A stretch of 9,123 nucleotides of DNA from Conexibacter sp. (lineage in GTDB: Bacteria > Actinomycetota > Thermoleophilia > Solirubrobacterales > Solirubrobacteraceae). Location of the stretch: NCBI GenBank assembly GCA_025964295.1, contig JAOPZD010000279.1, forward strand, positions 1 through 9,123. Reading direction: 5' to 3'. The notes under the pieces are model-generated. The model made no database searches. It saw nothing but the letters and a program-made list of their open reading frames with translations, and had not been told where the DNA came from. How positions within the stretch are numbered: the first letter of the stretch is position 1; each line of letters begins with the position of its first letter. The position numbers were made by a program, and so were the translations under genes. Shown here one piece after another: positions 1-6,033 of this stretch.

Positions 1-79
1 GGGCGCGATCGTCCTGGCCGCCGCCGCGCTGTGGCAGGCGCGCGGCGTGCGGCAGCCCCGACAGGCGGGCGCCGGCTAG
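1..79 (+). CDS. C-terminal end of an unidentified, probably membrane-bound protein (5' end outside the window)
   Basis: Reading from base 2, an open frame gives about 25 residues, starting GAIVLAAAALWQARGVR and ending at the TAG at 77-79. The first half is a run of small hydrophobic residues (AIVLAAAALW). It is followed by a short arginine-rich tail, which resembles the last membrane helix and cytoplasmic tail of a transporter or other polytopic membrane protein. The next gene starts 9 bases after the stop on the same strand, so the two may be co-transcribed. Too little is present to name a family. Frame and codon use fit the neighbours, but a chance open frame this short cannot be excluded. 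Confidence 0.5.
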   Translation, partial: GAIVLAAAALWQARGVRQPRQAGAG

Positions 80-82
80 CGT
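77..82 (+). promoter_or_regulatory. Possible -10 element (TAGCGT) of a leaderless transcript for the MmcQ/YjbR-family gene
   Basis: TAGCGT matches the actinobacterial -10 pattern TA-N3-T and lies 6 bases before the ATG at 89. No convincing Shine-Dalgarno sequence precedes that ATG, which is what a transcript starting at or near the start codon would look like. The TA comes from the upstream stop codon, so chance is a real alternative. I see no clear -35 element. Confidence 0.25.
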
Positions 83-88
83 CCGGGC

Positions 89-436
89 ATGGACCGCCAA
101 GCGGTGCGCGCGATGGTCCTCGGGCTGCCCGAGGTGGAGGAGTACGTCCACGGCGACCTGCCCGCGTTCCGGGTACGGGGCAAGCGCTTCGCGACGATGC
201 TCGACGACGAGGGCGTCAACCTGATGCCCGGTGAGCCGGCGATCCTCGCGTTCGTGCAGGCCCATCCGGAGGTGTGCAGCGAGCGCTGGTGGGGGCAGCG
301 CCTCGCGGCGGTGCGGGTGCGCTACGGCGCGATCGCGCCCGCCTTGTTGCTGGAGATGGTCGAAGATGCCTGGGCGGCGCGGGCGCCGAAGCGGTTGTTG
401 CAGGCCTACATCGCCGAGCGCGGGCTCGACGCCTGA
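89..436 (+). CDS. MmcQ/YjbR-family protein
   Basis: This is a 115-residue protein, close to the usual size of the MmcQ/YjbR (CyaY-like fold) family. The N-terminal half has the family pattern: a leucine-proline-acidic turn (LGLPEVEEYVHGDLPAFRV), then the GKRFATM strand (about residues 31-37) and an acidic turn leading into a further strand. The C-terminal half has a tryptophan-containing segment (SERWWGQ), a valine-rich strand (LAAVRVRY) and a final helix ending KRLLQAYIAE. Members are often called DNA-binding because of their fold, but no specific role is established and none can be deduced here. It starts 9 bases after the preceding stop, and its own TGA is 17 bases before the protease start, so all three could form one transcript. 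The ATG at 89 fits the normal N-terminus of the family. Confidence 0.82.
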   Translation: MDRQAVRAMVLGLPEVEEYVHGDLPAFRVRGKRFATMLDDEGVNLMPGEPAILAFVQAHPEVCSERWWGQRLAAVRVRYGAIAPALLLEMVEDAWAARAPKRLLQAYIAERGLDA

Positions 437-453
437 CCGGCCCGCCCGGCAAG

Positions 454-2055
454 ATGGTGGACGTGAGGGGTCTTCGATGGGCGCTGGCGGGGGCCGCGCT
501 GTGGGTGCTCGCGACGGGTCCCGTCCCGCCGGCCTCCGCGCACGCCGACTGCGCCGGCGACGCGTCCTGCCCGCTGCCCAACGACCCGCTGGTGCGCAAG
601 CAGTGGTACCTGCAGAACGACGCGCACACGATCGCGCCGTCCGCCACGCCCGCGCCGGTCTTCGGCGCCGACATCGACGCGCCGCTGGGCTGGCAGCGCG
701 GCATGGGCTCGGGCGCGGTCAAGATCGCGATCGTCGACTCCGGCGTCGACGTCCACCAGCCCGACCTCGCCGGGCGGATCGTGTCCACCATGTCGGTCGC
801 CGGCGACGGCGACGCGACCGACCACGTCGGCCACGGGACGTTCGTCGCCGGCATCGCGGGCGCGGGCTGGGGCAACGGGATCGGGATCGCGGGCGTCGAC
901 CCCAGCGCGGCGCTGATCATCGTCAAGGACACGGACCAGACCAGCGACAGCGCGATCCCCGCCGCCACGCTCGCGGCCGGGATCGTCGCCGCCGTCGACG
1001 CGGGCGCCCAGGTCATCAACACCAGCCAGGCCGGGCACGGCTTCACGAGCGTCATCCACGACGCGGTCGACTACGCCTGGAGCCACGGCGCGCTCGTCGT
1101 CGCCGCGGCGGGCAACTCGGGCTCCTCGACGCCCGAGTACCCGGCCGCCGAGCCCAACGCGATCAGCGTCGGCGCGACCGACATCGCCGGCCGGCGGGCG
1201 TCGTTCTCCAACTACGGCTCCTGGGTCTCGGTCACCGCGCCCGGCCAGGACATCCTCTCGACCCAGCCGACCTACGCCACCACCTACTTCGGCGCGCCCG
1301 CCGGCGACCCCGCCGTCACGGCCTATGCCTACTCCAGCGGCACCTCGTTCGCCGCGCCGATGGTGGCCGCGATCGCCGCCACCGTCTGGCCGACGGTGAC
1401 CGACCTCAACCACAACGGCCGCGTCAACGACGAGGTCGCCGCGCGCATCCTGGGGACCACCGACCCCGACCGCACGGCCGGCTCGTCCCGCTACGGCGCG
1501 GCCGACCTCTGCCACGCGCTGGCGGCCAACCGCACGGGCGTCTGCCCCGGCAACGGGCCACCGGACCCGGCGCTGATGACGCCGACGTTCCCGCCGGCCG
1601 CCGGCGCGGGCGGCGCACCAAGCACCCCAACCGCTCCCGCAGCTCCCGCGCCGGCGCCGGCGAAGACGCGGCGCGGCCTCCCGGTGCCCAAGGGCTCCTG
1701 GACCGCCCGCATCCGGACCAAGCCCACCACCAGGCTCCGCCTCACCGTCGGCGCCGCCGGCCGCACCCTCACCCGCGCGACCGCCACGCTGCGCCTCACC
1801 TGCGCCCACCGCCGCCACCAGACGGTCAGGCTCTCCATCCTCAGCCGGCGCGACCAGCTCCCGCTCAGCCCGGCCGGCGCCTTCGACACCACCATCAAGG
1901 CCCCCGCCACGCCGGCGCTGCGCCGCGTCCGCTTCCACCTCACCGGCCAGCTCCTGCGCACCCACCACGCCTCCGGCACGATCTCCGGGGCCGCGATCGA
2001 CCGCCGCCACGGCGGCACCTGCCGCACCGGCACGCTGCGCTGGGCGACGGGCTGA
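454..2055 (+). CDS. Secreted subtilisin-like serine protease (peptidase family S8) with a C-terminal beta-rich domain
   Basis: This is a 533-residue exported endopeptidase. Residues 1-31 form a signal peptide: MVDVRGLR, a hydrophobic core WALAGAALWVLATG, and a likely cut at ASA/H or AHA/D. The catalytic domain (about 43-355) begins NDPLVRKQWYL, a common S8 entry motif. It contains the triad Asp95 (IAIVDSGVD), His127 (GHGTFVAG) and Ser298 (SGTSFAAPM), plus the oxyanion Asn221 (AAAGNSG). No I9-type propeptide is visible, since only about 12 residues separate the signal peptide from the catalytic domain. A Pro/Ala-rich linker (about 364-404) leads to a beta-rich C-terminal domain (about 412-533) ending TCRTGTLRW, where Cys450 and Cys523 could form a disulfide. 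That domain may bind the cell surface or a substrate; this is inference. The start is uncertain: ATG 454 is followed by in-frame GTG at 457 and 463, and none has a strong ribosome-binding site. Confidence 0.93.
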   Translation: MVDVRGLRWALAGAALWVLATGPVPPASAHADCAGDASCPLPNDPLVRKQWYLQNDAHTIAPSATPAPVFGADIDAPLGWQRGMGSGAVKIAIVDSGVDVHQPDLAGRIVSTMSVAGDGDATDHVGHGTFVAGIAGAGWGNGIGIAGVDPSAALIIVKDTDQTSDSAIPAATLAAGIVAAVDAGAQVINTSQAGHGFTSVIHDAVDYAWSHGALVVAAAGNSGSSTPEYPAAEPNAISVGATDIAGRRASFSNYGSWVSVTAPGQDILSTQPTYATTYFGAPAGDPAVTAYAYSSGTSFAAPMVAAIAATVWPTVTDLNHNGRVNDEVAARILGTTDPDRTAGSSRYGAADLCHALAANRTGVCPGNGPPDPALMTPTFPPAAGAGGAPSTPTAPAAPAPAPAKTRRGLPVPKGSWTARIRTKPTTRLRLTVGAAGRTLTRATATLRLTCAHRRHQTVRLSILSRRDQLPLSPAGAFDTTIKAPATPALRRVRFHLTGQLLRTHHASGTISGAAIDRRHGGTCRTGTLRWATG

Positions 2056-2066
2056 CGGCGCGCGCC

Positions 2067-2459
2067 CTAGATGTAGTACATGGCCACGCCCGCGGCCTTC
2101 TTCTCCTGCTCGACCACGTCGGCCACCGTCGTCTTGGCCAGCACCTCGCGGGCGGCGTTGGCGGCCTCCAGGAAGATGCCCTCCGAGCCACTGCCCAACG
2201 GCCCGTCGAGGAGCTCGACGATCTCCAGGACCGTGATCTCCGAGGCGGGCTTGGCGAACGAGTAGCCGCCCTTGACCCCGCGCTGGGACTTCAGCAGCCC
2301 GGCGCGCCGCAGCACGGCGAAGAGCTGCTCGAGGAACTGGACCGGGATGCCGCGCTGGCGGGCCAGCTCGCCGATCGGGATCGGGGAGTCGCCGCCTTGG
2401 CGGCCGAGCTCGGTGAGGGCCTTCAGCGCGTAGGGCGACTTCGTCGTGATCGAGAGCAT
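2067..2459 (-). CDS. Rrf2-family transcriptional regulator
   Basis: This is a 130-residue winged-helix DNA-binding protein. The N-terminus MLSITTKSPYALKALTEL is the standard Rrf2 opening and fixes the start. The helix-turn-helix covers about residues 27-52 (IPIGELARQRGIPVQFLEQL). The wing is LKSQRGVKGGYSFAKP (57-71), and the usual ITVLEIVELLDGP helix follows. About residues 98-121 would form the dimerisation helix. There is no cysteine anywhere, so the three-cysteine Fe-S site of IscR and NsrR is absent. It is more like cofactor-free or partner-controlled members such as CymR. It diverges from the secreted nuclease gene across 83 bp, which makes that gene, and its own, the likeliest targets. 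It converges on the protease gene with an 11-bp gap. Its real signal and regulon cannot be read from the sequence. Confidence 0.9.
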   Translation of the reverse strand: MLSITTKSPYALKALTELGRQGGDSPIPIGELARQRGIPVQFLEQLFAVLRRAGLLKSQRGVKGGYSFAKPASEITVLEIVELLDGPLGSGSEGIFLEAANAAREVLAKTTVADVVEQEKKAAGVAMYYI

Positions 2460-2468
2460 CCCCCTTCG

Positions 2469-2474
2469 ACTCTA
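2469..2474 (-). promoter_or_regulatory. Possible -10 element (TAGAGT) for the Rrf2 regulator gene
   Basis: On the minus strand TAGAGT is followed by nine bases (CGAAGGGGG) and then the ATG at 2459. The hexamer fits TA-N3-T and is the same as the one before gltX. If used, the transcript would be leaderless or nearly so. The purine run GAAGGGGG directly before the ATG could instead be a closely spaced ribosome-binding site, which would put the real promoter further upstream. No convincing -35 element is seen. Confidence 0.25.
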
Positions 2475-2530
2475 CGACAAGCACCCGTCGTCGGACACGT
2501 CACAGGACCACAACAGCGAAATGTGGGAAT

Positions 2531-2535
2531 GGGAG
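2531..2535 (+). promoter_or_regulatory. Ribosome-binding site of the secreted nuclease gene
   Basis: GGGAG lies 7 bases before the ATG at 2543. This spacing favors that ATG over the in-frame ATG two codons later at 2549. Confidence 0.6.
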
Positions 2536-2542
2536 CAGCCTC

Positions 2543-4795
2543 ATGCGTATGCGCCGACTCGTCTCCCCCGCCGTCGCGGCCCTGGCCGTCACCGCGGCCG
2601 CCCTCCTGGCCCTCGCCGGACCCGCCGCCGCCACCTCGCCCTCCGGCGTCGTCATCTCCAAGCTGCGCACCCGGACCGCCGCCTCCCAGTACGACGAGTA
2701 CGTCCAGCTGACCAACACCTCGCCGGCCACCGTCGACCTCTCCAAGTGGCAGCTCTATGACTGCTACACGTCCGGCGGCACGTCGCGCATCGGCACCGAC
2801 GGCGACGCCCTGCCCGCGGGCACCAAGCTGCCGGCCGGCGCCTCGTTCGTCTTCGGCAAGAGCGCCGGGGACTACACCGCCACCGCCGACGCGACCTACG
2901 GCTTCCAGGTCAAGGAGGACGGCGGCTTCCAGCTCCGCGACGCCGCCGGCGCGATCCAGGACGGCGCCGGCGCGCCCGGTACCGCCTGCGCCGAGGGCCC
3001 CGGCATCACGCTCCCGGCCACCGGCGCCGACTTCACCTTCACCCGGCACGACGACACCGACGACAACGCCGCCGACTTCGGCGCCCCCTCCGGCAGCGCC
3101 GACGGCACCGCGTGCGGCGCGCCCTGCGCCGCCCCGCCGACGCCCACGGCCATCCACGCGATCCAGGGCGCCGGCGCGACCAGCCCGCTCGTCGGCCAGA
3201 AGGTCGAGATCACCGGCGTGGTCGTCGGCGTCGACAACCAGCAGGGCGTCGCCAACTACGTCAACCTCGACCCGCGCCAGGCCGGGATCTACGTCGAGGC
3301 GCCCACGATCGCCCAGGACACCGACACCACCACCTCGGAGGGCATCTTCGTCGGCGGCCTGCCCGCGGCCGACCGCGCAGCGAGCCACATCGGCCAGACC
3401 GTCACGGTCAGCGGCACGGTGACCGAGCTCTACAACCTGACCACGCTGAACGCCACCGGCCAGGCGGCCGCCTTCACCGGGACCGCCAAGCCGGCCAACC
3501 TGCCGGCCGCCGTCCAGCTCGACCCGGACTCGGCCGCCGCGCAGACCGTCGCGGCAAGCGGCTCGCGCCCCTACTACGAGACGCTCGAGGGCATGCGCGT
3601 CAGCCTGGCGACGGGCACCGCCAACTCCGGCGGCACCGACAAGTTCGGCGAGCTCTTCGTCCAGCCCGGCACCGCCCGCAAGCGCGTCCTGCGGGACCCG
3701 AACGGCCCCGCCGCCGGCCCGCCGAACCTGCTCTCGCTCGCCCAGGACGCGGGCTCGGCCGACGTCGACCCGGCCAACCCCTCGGCCACGCCGGCCTCGA
3801 CGACCCGCGTCAAGGCCGACCTGTTCAGCCGCGTCACCGACGCCGTCGGCCCGCTCGGCTTCTCGTTCTCCGAGTACCAGCTGCTGCCCCAGCCCGGCCA
3901 CCGGCCCGCGGTCGCGCCCGGGCCGATCGCCTACCCGCCGCCCGCGCCCGAGGCCGCGCCCGGCACCATCCGGGTCGCGAACTTCAACATGGAGAACCTG
4001 TTCGGCGCCGGCATGACCGACGACGGCCACACGTTCACCCAGGCCGAGATCGACGCCAAGACCACGCGCCTGGCCAACGCGATCAAGCTGATGCACAAGC
4101 CCGACGTCCTGGCCGTCGAGGAGGTCGCCAGCGAGGCCTCGCTGCAGGAGGTCGCCGCCAAGCTGGGCAACTACTCCGCGATCTGGAAGGCCTCCAACGA
4201 CGCGCGCCACATCGCCGTCGGGTTCCTGATCAAGAGCGGGATCGCGGTCACCGACGTGCGCCAGCTCGGCGTCAGCGCCACAACGACCGCGTCAGGCTGC
4301 GCCGACGACGGCACCTCCGCCAAGCTCTTCGAGCGCCCGCCGCTGGAGATCGGCATCCAGAAGGGCGACGCGCGCTTCGCGCTGATCGGCAACCACTGGG
4401 CCTCGCAGAGCCACCCGGAGGCCTGCCGCCAGGCGCAGGCGGCGTTCGTCAACGACCAGGTCCGGGCGCTGGAGTCCTCCGGCGGCGCGGTCATGGTCCT
4501 CGGCGACCTCAACGACTTCGAGGACGCGCCGGCGCTGACCGGCGACCTCGTCGCCAACGGCACGACGCTGCGCAACCTGTGGAGCCGGGCGCCGGCGACC
4601 AACCGCTACTCCTTCGCCTACAACGGCCAGCTGCAGACGCTCGACCACATCTTCGTGACCAAGGCGCTGGCCGCGCGCGTGCAGGGCCTGCTGTACGTCC
4701 ACTTCGACAACGACTACTACGAGCGCAACGACACGACGGCGCCCACCGGCGTGTCGGACCACGACCCGCCGGTGGTGACGCTCAGCCTGCCCTAG
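2543..4795 (+). CDS. Secreted ExeM/NucH-family endonuclease (lamin-tail, OB-fold-like and EEP nuclease domains)
   Basis: This is a 750-residue exported nuclease, expected to cut extracellular DNA and perhaps RNA using divalent metals. Residues 1-30 are a signal peptide (MRMRRLVSPAV, an Ala/Leu core, cut after AAA). Residues about 34-180 form a lamin-tail (LTD) domain (VVISKLRTR, YDEYVQLTNTS, WQLYD). About 203-315 match the YhcR-type OB-fold region that precedes such nucleases (VGQKVEITGVVVGVDN, GIYVEAP, GQTVTVSGTVTEL). The endonuclease/exonuclease/phosphatase domain spans about 475-750. Its active-site residues are visible: Asn482 (NFNMENLF), Glu527 (LAVEEV), Asn617-His618 (GNHWAS), Asp655 and Asn657 (GDLNDF), Asp701-His702 (LDHIFV) and Asp739-His740 (SDHDPPV). 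Length and domain order are normal for ExeM/NucH proteins, which degrade extracellular DNA for nutrients and biofilm turnover in other bacteria. It is divergent from the Rrf2 regulator and convergent with the HDOD-LuxR gene. Confidence 0.93.
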   Translation: MRMRRLVSPAVAALAVTAAALLALAGPAAATSPSGVVISKLRTRTAASQYDEYVQLTNTSPATVDLSKWQLYDCYTSGGTSRIGTDGDALPAGTKLPAGASFVFGKSAGDYTATADATYGFQVKEDGGFQLRDAAGAIQDGAGAPGTACAEGPGITLPATGADFTFTRHDDTDDNAADFGAPSGSADGTACGAPCAAPPTPTAIHAIQGAGATSPLVGQKVEITGVVVGVDNQQGVANYVNLDPRQAGIYVEAPTIAQDTDTTTSEGIFVGGLPAADRAASHIGQTVTVSGTVTELYNLTTLNATGQAAAFTGTAKPANLPAAVQLDPDSAAAQTVAASGSRPYYETLEGMRVSLATGTANSGGTDKFGELFVQPGTARKRVLRDPNGPAAGPPNLLSLAQDAGSADVDPANPSATPASTTRVKADLFSRVTDAVGPLGFSFSEYQLLPQPGHRPAVAPGPIAYPPPAPEAAPGTIRVANFNMENLFGAGMTDDGHTFTQAEIDAKTTRLANAIKLMHKPDVLAVEEVASEASLQEVAAKLGNYSAIWKASNDARHIAVGFLIKSGIAVTDVRQLGVSATTTASGCADDGTSAKLFERPPLEIGIQKGDARFALIGNHWASQSHPEACRQAQAAFVNDQVRALESSGGAVMVLGDLNDFEDAPALTGDLVANGTTLRNLWSRAPATNRYSFAYNGQLQTLDHIFVTKALAARVQGLLYVHFDNDYYERNDTTAPTGVSDHDPPVVTLSLP

Positions 4796-4801
4796 CGGGG
4801 C

Positions 4802-5914
4802 TTAGAGCCAGCCGCGCTCGGTGGCGATCAGGACGGCCTGGGCGCGGTCGACCGCGCCGAGCTTGCCGTAGATGTTGTGGAGGTGCGTGCGGACCGTGGA
4901 GGTGCTCAGCGAGAGCTCCAGCGCGATCTGCTTGTAGACCTTGCCCTCGGCCAGGCGCTTGAGCACCTCGACCTCGCGGCCGCTCAGCGGGCACGGGTCG
5001 ATCTGGCGCGTGCGGCCGGTCGTCGGGTAGGGCAGGTCGTACATGACGCTGCGCAGCTCGCTCGGGCCGAGCCCGATCGTGCGGGCGCACTTCAGCAGCT
5101 CGGTCGGCGACACCGCGCCGCCCTGGGAGTAGTGGGCGAGCATGTCGGCCAGGCGGACGAAGGCGGCCTCGCCCTGGGCGTCGTCGGCGTGGTGGCGCTC
5201 GATGACCGACGCGACGGCCTTGGGCAGGCCCCAGCGACGGGCCAGGACGCCGCCGACCAGAGCGTGGTCGACGCCGAGCTCGCGGCGCTCGCGGTGGATG
5301 CGCTCCTCGGGCGTGCGGGCGTTGCCGTGCACCTGGCCCGGGTAGCCGGGGTAGGCGTGCATCAGCACGAGCTTGCCGATGTCGTGCAGCAGCGCGGTGA
5401 CCATCAGGCGGTCGCGGTGCTCGTAGCCGGCCTCGGTGGCGAGGCGGTCGGCGGCGCGCTGGGTGGCGACGCCGTGCAGGCGGAAGCGCTCGGGCGCCGC
5501 GTCCCAGACGGACGAGCGCTCGAAGAAGTCGAAGGTGCGGGCGCGGGTCGCCAGGGCCTGGACGGCCTCGGGCGAGAGCAGCTCCACCGCCTGGACCACG
5601 GACTCGACCTTGCCGCGCGTCTTGCCCTCCACCTGGTTGCCCAGGCGCAGGACGGAGATCACGAGCGCGACGTCGGACTCGACGGCGGCCACCACCTCGC
5701 CGGTCGACACGCGCTCCTGGCGCACGACGCGGAGGAGGCGGTTGCGGGACTCCGCAAGCGCGGGGAAGGCTTCGAGCGCCTCGAAGGCGGCCGTCAGGCG
5801 ACGACCGTGACCCTCGTTGTGTCGGCGCTGGACATCAGCGGCCGGCGTGTGCTGGCTCGAAGAGGCTGCTGCGGCTGGGGGCATGTCGTCTCTGGGCTCC
5901 ATGGGCATGGGCAC
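4802..5914 (-). CDS. HDOD-domain regulator with C-terminal LuxR-type DNA-binding domain
   Basis: This is a 370-residue cytoplasmic regulator. Residues 1-38 are low-complexity. About 40-265 form an HDOD/HD domain (FPALAESRNRLLRVV, then ESDVALVISVLRLGNQV, then VVQAVELLSPEAVQAL). It keeps a full HD-type set of metal ligands: His147, His177-Asp178 (LLHDIGKL), His217, His241-His242 (ERHH) and Asp257. The GYP motif of c-di-GMP phosphodiesterases is absent. About 308-370 form a LuxR/NarL helix-turn-helix (LSGREVEVLKRLAEGK, YKQIALELSLSTSTVRTHL, NIYGKLGAVDRAQAV). It is therefore likely a transcription factor whose N-terminal domain senses a signal or partner; the ligand is unknown. The start is GTG at 5914, chosen because AGGAG sits 8 bases upstream. 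ATGs at 5908 and 5902 are alternatives with poorer spacing. It lies 119 bp downstream of gltX on the same strand. Confidence 0.9.
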   Translation of the reverse strand: MPMPMEPRDDMPPAAAASSSQHTPAADVQRRHNEGHGRRLTAAFEALEAFPALAESRNRLLRVVRQERVSTGEVVAAVESDVALVISVLRLGNQVEGKTRGKVESVVQAVELLSPEAVQALATRARTFDFFERSSVWDAAPERFRLHGVATQRAADRLATEAGYEHRDRLMVTALLHDIGKLVLMHAYPGYPGQVHGNARTPEERIHRERRELGVDHALVGGVLARRWGLPKAVASVIERHHADDAQGEAAFVRLADMLAHYSQGGAVSPTELLKCARTIGLGPSELRSVMYDLPYPTTGRTRQIDPCPLSGREVEVLKRLAEGKVYKQIALELSLSTSTVRTHLHNIYGKLGAVDRAQAVLIATERGWL

Positions 5915-5922
5915 GGGAAGGT

Positions 5923-5927
5923 CTCCT
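5923..5927 (-). promoter_or_regulatory. Ribosome-binding site deciding the GTG start of the HDOD-LuxR gene
   Basis: AGGAG on the minus strand is 8 bases from GTG 5914, 14 from ATG 5908 and 20 from ATG 5902. Spacing picks the GTG out of the GTG-CCC-ATG-CCC-ATG series. Confidence 0.6.
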
Positions 5928-5946
5928 GGCCCGTCTTACCTCCCGG

Positions 5947-5954
5947 TTATCGGC
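5947..5954 (-). promoter_or_regulatory. FliA (sigma-28)-like -10 sequence upstream of the HDOD-LuxR gene
   Basis: The minus strand reads GCCGATAA, identical to the classic -10 consensus of flagellar sigma-28 promoters. It lies 32 bases before the GTG start with the ribosome-binding site in between, which is a normal leader length. A partial -35 (TCAA, against consensus TAAA) lies 16 bases upstream, where 15 is usual. This is one motif match with an imperfect -35. No motility gene is in the window, and sigma-28 consensus rules were worked out in distant bacteria. Confidence 0.25.
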
Positions 5955-6033
5955 AGCCGTGGACGGATGATTGAGCACGTGATCGAACACTTGTCTGGTG
6001 CGTCGTCCGACCGGCGGGTTTCGCGGTATGGGT

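Larger units (their letters stand above)
2460..2542. promoter_or_regulatory. Shared divergent control region of the Rrf2 regulator and the secreted nuclease
   Basis: These 83 bases separate two divergent start codons and must hold the nuclease promoter and probably that of the regulator. The block is less GC-rich than its flanks, with the stretch ACCACAACAGCGAAATG near 2509-2523. Rrf2 proteins commonly bind dyads in such regions. The only dyad I can point to is a weak 4-bp pair CGAC/GTCG around 2475-2492, so no operator is claimed. Confidence 0.45.

Noticed and set aside
406..2484. Very long open frame on the minus strand opposite the protease
   Set aside because: It is arginine/glycine/valine-rich, has no domain or plausible start, and covers both the well-supported S8 protease and part of the Rrf2 gene. 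Long antisense frames are expected in DNA with GC-saturated third positions.
231..2711. Long plus-strand open frame overlapping the MmcQ, protease and Rrf2 genes
   Set aside because: The product is almost entirely Arg/Pro/Ala/Gly with no motif; it is the out-of-frame reading of the protease and crosses a gene on the other strand.
2423..4210. Minus-strand open frame opposite the secreted nuclease
   Set aside because: Gly/Arg/Val-rich repeats without any family resemblance; the plus strand encodes a complete three-domain nuclease with all active-site residues.
5955..6033. CACGTG-centred near-palindrome (around 5975-5986) as an operator
   Set aside because: Only the central hexamer and two flanking base pairs are symmetric; that is too weak to call a binding site.
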